Shown here piece after piece: positions 6,173-9,137 of a stretch of DNA of 9,137 nucleotides (position 1 is the first letter of the stretch; every line of letters starts with the position of its first letter). Made by a program: the position numbers and the translations under genes. The DNA lies in the NCBI GenBank assembly GCA_021785115.1, contig JAJYGO010000378.1:1-9137 (forward strand), in the 5' to 3' direction. The notes beneath the pieces were generated by a model, which saw only the letters and a program-made list of their open reading frames with translations, had not been told where the DNA came from and did not search any database. Source of the DNA: Chloroflexota bacterium (lineage in GTDB: Bacteria; Chloroflexota; Limnocylindria; Limnocylindrales; CSP1-4).

Positions 6173-6432
6173 CCGGCATTGGCCCCTACCTCCCAGGTGA
6201 TCGCGACCGGGCATCATGGCCGTGCGGGGCGAGGGCCGGCCGAGCAAGCGCCTCCGCCGGGAGCTGGAGCGCCTGCGCCGGGCTGCCGACACCTGAGCCC
6301 GGACCGGGTGTTGACAACCGGCAGCAGGCGTCGCCTGGCGTGCTCCCGACGCCCACGCCGGGACCCGCCGCGGCCTCTGTCGCGGGGACCCAACCCGGCA
6401 GGGGGTGGACTCGCGTGTCGGGGCGCCCGGGT
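6173..6432. other. Convergent intergenic region, no convincing gene
   Basis: This 260-nt gap separates the ends of the + strand operon and the - strand regulator. GC-rich short inverted repeats (CCGCG/CGCGG at 6368-6385; CCCGG/CCGGG at 6298-6308) could form a bidirectional transcript end, but none has a T-run. A perfect -35-like TTGACA (6311-6316) has no matching -10. A 26-codon open frame (6216-6296, ATG to TGA) would encode a very basic peptide but lacks a well-placed ribosome binding site. No tRNA, insertion sequence or att-like repeat is seen. Confidence 0.5.
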
Positions 6433-7512
6433 CTACGCGGGTGGCCGCGCCGTCGAGTCGCGGAGCATGAACGTCGTACGCAGGACCAGCGTCTCGGGCG
6501 GTCCATCGAACCCGGCGATCCGCCGCAGGAGCCGGCCAGCGGCTTTCGCGCCGATCTCGTGCACGGGCTGGGCGATGGTGCTCAATGCCGGGCGAATGAT
6601 GGACGTCCACGGCAGGTCGTCGAACCCGATGAGGGAGAGGTCGTGGGGGAGGTCCAGCCGTCGCTCCCGGATCGCGTCGAGCGCACCGAGCGTCATCGTC
6701 TCGTCGGTCGTGACGAGGGCGGTCGGCCGGTCTGGAGCCGCGAGGGCGGCCGCCGTGACGCGACAGGCGTCGGCGCGATCGTAGGCGGCCCGGATCACGA
6801 GGTGCTCGCTCACGGGCAGCCCCGCCTCCCGAAGCCCCGCCGCCCAGCCGATCTCGCGAAGCGTGCTCGTCATCGCCCCGCCGGGGCCACCCGGTGCGGT
6901 GATCAGGTCGTCGACGGCGATCGACGAGGACGTTTCGACGAGGATCCCCACGCGCCGATGGCCGAGGCGGGTCAGGTGTCGCACCGCGTTTCTCGCGGCG
7001 GCCGCGTTGTCCACCACCACGGCGTCGCAGGCGAGATCGGCAGCCGCGCGGTCGAACAGCACGATCGGGACGCCGTGCTCCTGGACGTCCCGGAGATGTC
7101 CCGTCTCTCGCAGACTCGCGGGCGCCACGATGATGCCGTCGACGCGCTTGTCCAGGAGTACTCCGACGGCCGCGCGCTCCGCGGCGAGCTCCTCGTCGGT
7201 GTTGGCCAGGATGACCTCGAATCCCTCGGCGTGGGCCGCATCGGCGATCCCGCGGACAGCCTGCGAGAAGAAGGCCAGCCCGATGTCGGCGACGATCACG
7301 CCGAGCGTCCCGGTGCTCCCCGACCGGATGCTGCGAGCCAGCGCATTGGGCCGGTACCGAAGCTCGGCGGCGGCCGCGAGGACCCGCTCGCGCGCCGATG
7401 CGCTGGCGCTCCCGTATCCGCCCAGGACGCGCGCCGCCGTCGCCCGCGACACGCCCGCGCTGCGGGCGACGTCGTGGAGCGTTGCGTGTCCCGGCCCCGG
7501 TCGCTGTGCCAT
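6433..7512 (-). CDS. LacI family transcriptional regulator
   Basis: This is a 359-residue repressor-type regulator. The N-terminal helix-turn-helix TLHDVARSAGVSRATAARVL (11-30) carries the family signature, although the usual TVSRVLN reads TAARVLGG. The hinge-helix region YRPNALARSIRSGSTGTLGV (53-72) follows. The rest is a periplasmic-binding-protein-like effector domain with family landmarks: FFSQAVRGIADAAHAEGFEV (81-100), RVDGIIVAPAS, HLTRLGHRRVGI, PTALVTTDETMTLGALDAI, LPHDLSLIGFDDLPWTSIIRPALSTIAQP, and an end with LRTTFMLRDST. LacI proteins of this type bind a sugar and release a palindromic operator. The gene lies 46 nt downstream of a MalG-type permease on the same strand, so it probably controls that uptake system. 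The ATG is followed by a standard N-terminus; the purines GGAGAG directly abut it, an unusually short spacing. Confidence 0.93.
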   Translation of the reverse strand: MAQRPGPGHATLHDVARSAGVSRATAARVLGGYGSASASARERVLAAAAELRYRPNALARSIRSGSTGTLGVIVADIGLAFFSQAVRGIADAAHAEGFEVILANTDEELAAERAAVGVLLDKRVDGIIVAPASLRETGHLRDVQEHGVPIVLFDRAAADLACDAVVVDNAAAARNAVRHLTRLGHRRVGILVETSSSIAVDDLITAPGGPGGAMTSTLREIGWAAGLREAGLPVSEHLVIRAAYDRADACRVTAAALAAPDRPTALVTTDETMTLGALDAIRERRLDLPHDLSLIGFDDLPWTSIIRPALSTIAQPVHEIGAKAAGRLLRRIAGFDGPPETLVLRTTFMLRDSTARPPA

Positions 7513-7558
7513 CTCTCCGTAGGCTACCGGTTGGGCCCGTGCCGTGGGCAGCCCCGGG

Positions 7559-8398
7559 CTACTTGCCGAATCCCTCGGACAGGCCGCGGATGAACTGTCG
7601 CTGGCCGAGCAGGAACACGATGATCATCGGGATCGACGCGAGGACCAGCGCCGCGAACAGCACCGGCCAATCCGACAGCACCCGCCCCTGCATCTGGAGC
7701 AGGCCGACCGGGAGGGTCTTGAGGTCGGTGTCGTTGATGAACACCAGCGCGAAGGCGAACTCGTTCCAGGCGAACAGCGCCTGGAGCAACGCGGCGGAGA
7801 CGATGATCGGCCGCGACAGCGGCATCACCACCAGCCAGAAGATCTGCCAGGTGCTTGCCCCGTCGACGATCGCCGCGTCCTCCATCTCGCGCGACAGCGT
7901 GATCATGTACGCCCGGATGAGGAACACCGTGAACGGGATCCGGAACGCGGTGTACAGCACGATCAGCGCCCAGTACGTGTTGAAGATGCCGATCGCCTGG
8001 AGGAGCCGGAACAGCGGAATGAGCGCCACCGCCGGGGCGAGCATCATGCCGCCGAGGATGAACCCGGTGAGCACGGCCGCGAATGGAATGCGGTACCGCG
8101 TGAGGGCGTAGGCGGCCATCGAGCTGAACAGGATCACCGTCACGACCGACCCGCCGGTGACGATCACGCTGTTGAGCAGGTAGCGGACGACGCCGAGGTC
8201 CCAGGCCCGCTGGTAGTTCTCCCAGCGCAGGCGCGAGGGCAGCCCCCACGGGTTCGCGAAGATCTCGAGGTTCGACTTGAAGCCGTTGAGAATCGCCCAG
8301 AGCAGCGGGTAGAGGATCGCGACCGCCAGCACCGTGAGGAAGACGTAGGCGACGACGCGCCTCCCCTCCTCGTCAACCTTTACGTCGTGCAACACCAT
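7559..8398 (-). CDS. Carbohydrate ABC transporter permease, MalG/UgpE family
   Basis: This inner-membrane permease is 279 residues long if translation begins at the ATG at 8398, the usual size for the MalG family (about 270-300). Six hydrophobic helices can be placed at roughly 15-38, 70-98, 105-127, 136-160, 190-213 and 245-266. The cytoplasmic EAA loop is clear: [20 protein letters not shown] followed by MPLSRP (171-197); it docks on the ATPase subunit. A C-terminal [14 protein letters not shown] is typical. MalG partners with a MalF-type permease, a binding protein and an ATPase, normally encoded just upstream, but none is present. Instead the reading frame continues upstream without a stop into a gyrase B fragment, and no ribosome binding site precedes the ATG. 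The true N-terminus may therefore differ or be lost at the join. The LacI gene follows 46 nt downstream. Confidence 0.88.
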   Translation of the reverse strand: MVLHDVKVDEEGRRVVAYVFLTVLAVAILYPLLWAILNGFKSNLEIFANPWGLPSRLRWENYQRAWDLGVVRYLLNSVIVTGGSVVTVILFSSMAAYALTRYRIPFAAVLTGFILGGMMLAPAVALIPLFRLLQAIGIFNTYWALIVLYTAFRIPFTVFLIRAYMITLSREMEDAAIVDGASTWQIFWLVVMPLSRPIIVSAALLQALFAWNEFAFALVFINDTDLKTLPVGLLQMQGRVLSDWPVLFAALVLASIPMIIVFLLGQRQFIRGLSEGFGK

Positions 8399-9137
8399 CT
8401 CGACCGCGAGGCCGGCCGTGGTGTCCTCGGCGCTGAAGTCGATGACCGTCTTGTGCGACTCGCCCTTCTTCGCGTTGAGGTGCCGGACGAAGTCGCTGAT
8501 GCCGCCGTCGTAGTGGTAGACGACCCGGCGGGTGACCTCGGTGGTGTCCTCGCCGGTGTCCTCGTGCCCGGGCCGCTCGTCGGTGAGCGTGATGGTCAGG
8601 CCCTTGTTGAGGAAGGCCATCTCCTGGAATCGGCGGGCCAGGGTCTCGAAGTCGTAGTCGGTGGTCTCGAAGATGGTCGGGTCGGCCCAGAACGTCACCG
8701 TGGTGCCGGTGTCGTCGCTGTCGCCCTCGCGCACCGGCGGGGTGGTCGGCGTCGCGTGCACATAGGACTGGGTCCAGCGGCCGCCGTCGCGCTGGATGTC
8801 GACGTCCAGCCGGGTGGACAGCGCGTTGACGACCGAGACGCCCACGCCGTGCAGGCCGCCGGAGACCGCGTAGCCGTCACCGCCGAACTTGCCGCCGGCG
8901 TGCAGCACGGTCAGCACGATCTCGACCGTGGGGCGCTTCTCGACCGGGTGCTCGGCCACCGGGATGCCGCGGCCGTTGTCGACCACCCGGACGCCGCTGT
9001 CGGCCAGCAGGGTGACGTCGATCGTGTCGCAGTAGCCGGCCAGGGCCTCGTCGACGGAGTTGTCGACGACCTCGTAGACCAGGTGGTGCAGACCGCTCGG
9101 ACCGGTGGACCCGATGTACATGCCCGGACGCTTGCGG
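8399..9137 (-). pseudogene. gyrB: DNA gyrase subunit B fragment (ATPase domain), joined in frame to the permease
   Basis: The frame enters from the right edge with [12 protein letters not shown], corresponding to about residue 20 of E. coli GyrB, and continues for about 245 codons. The GHKL ATPase motifs are intact: [12 protein letters not shown] (N-box), [16 protein letters not shown] and [16 protein letters not shown] (ATP lid). It ends with the sequence before the transducer domain, [14 protein letters not shown], where GyrB would normally go on with a xxQWN motif. The homology stops at about 8396-8401 and the permease begins. The acidic insert [20 protein letters not shown] and the composition look actinobacterial. 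By my count leucine is coded CTG 12 times and CTC 4 times here, while the permease next to it favours CTC. A functional gyrase subunit needs the rest of the protein, so this is either a contig chimera or a broken gene; a gyrB start outside the window is missing too. Confidence 0.85.

Noticed and set aside
6311..6316. Perfect TTGACA -35 hexamer in the convergent gap
   Set aside because: No -10-like sequence lies at 16-18 nt downstream and there is no + strand gene after it.
4532..6610. Long antisense open frame of 692 codons opposite the aldolase and isomerase genes
   Set aside because: Same low-complexity Arg/Gly-rich shadow composition, spanning two well-supported genes and an intergenic region.
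1..9137. CRISPR array, tRNA/rRNA gene, insertion sequence or prophage genes
   Set aside because: No regularly spaced direct repeats, no cloverleaf-like sequence, no transposase or integrase motifs were found on reading both strands.

Overview
This is a high-GC window (roughly 70% G+C by eye) from an uncultured-style or environmental bacterium, probably Actinomycetota or another high-GC soil lineage such as Chloroflexota. Short intergenic gaps, G/C-ending codons and the actinobacterial look of the GyrB fragment at the right end suggest this, but the GyrB piece may not belong to the same genome, so the lineage stays uncertain.

Region 1 (1-3658, + strand) is a tightly packed catabolic operon. 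It opens with the C-terminal end of an RbsC-type sugar ABC permease. Next come a 5-methylthioribose kinase-family protein (MtnK), an NTF2/SnoaL-fold protein, a very clear LsrF-type thiolase of the DeoC/FbaB class I aldolase superfamily, and a ribulose-phosphate 3-epimerase-family protein that looks more like LsrE of the AI-2 (lsr) operon than like housekeeping Rpe. Gaps are 8-56 nt. The set resembles an lsr (autoinducer-2 uptake and processing) operon in which LsrK is replaced by an MtnK-type kinase and LsrG possibly by a SnoaL-type protein.

Region 2 (3659-6172, + strand) carries a GntR/HutC-family regulator with a UTRA sensor domain, a FucA-like class II aldolase with complete Zn ligands, and an IolE/xylose-isomerase-like TIM-barrel protein. 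MtnK plus a FucA-like aldolase is also the enzyme pairing of the DHAP shunt for methylthioribose and 5-deoxyribose; the matching isomerase (MtnA/DrdI) is not in the window. The cluster as a whole most plausibly imports, phosphorylates and cleaves a five-carbon sugar or sugar-like molecule, with the exact substrate unresolved.

Region 3 (6173-6432) is a convergent intergenic space without a convincing gene.

Region 4 (6433-9137, - strand) holds a LacI-family regulator and, upstream of it, a MalG/UgpE-type sugar ABC permease. The permease reading frame is joined in frame, near position 8398, to the ATPase-domain part of DNA gyrase subunit B, which runs off the right edge. No natural protein of this architecture is known to me. 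The join is most likely a chimeric assembly or a recombination scar, and everything to its right should be treated with caution.
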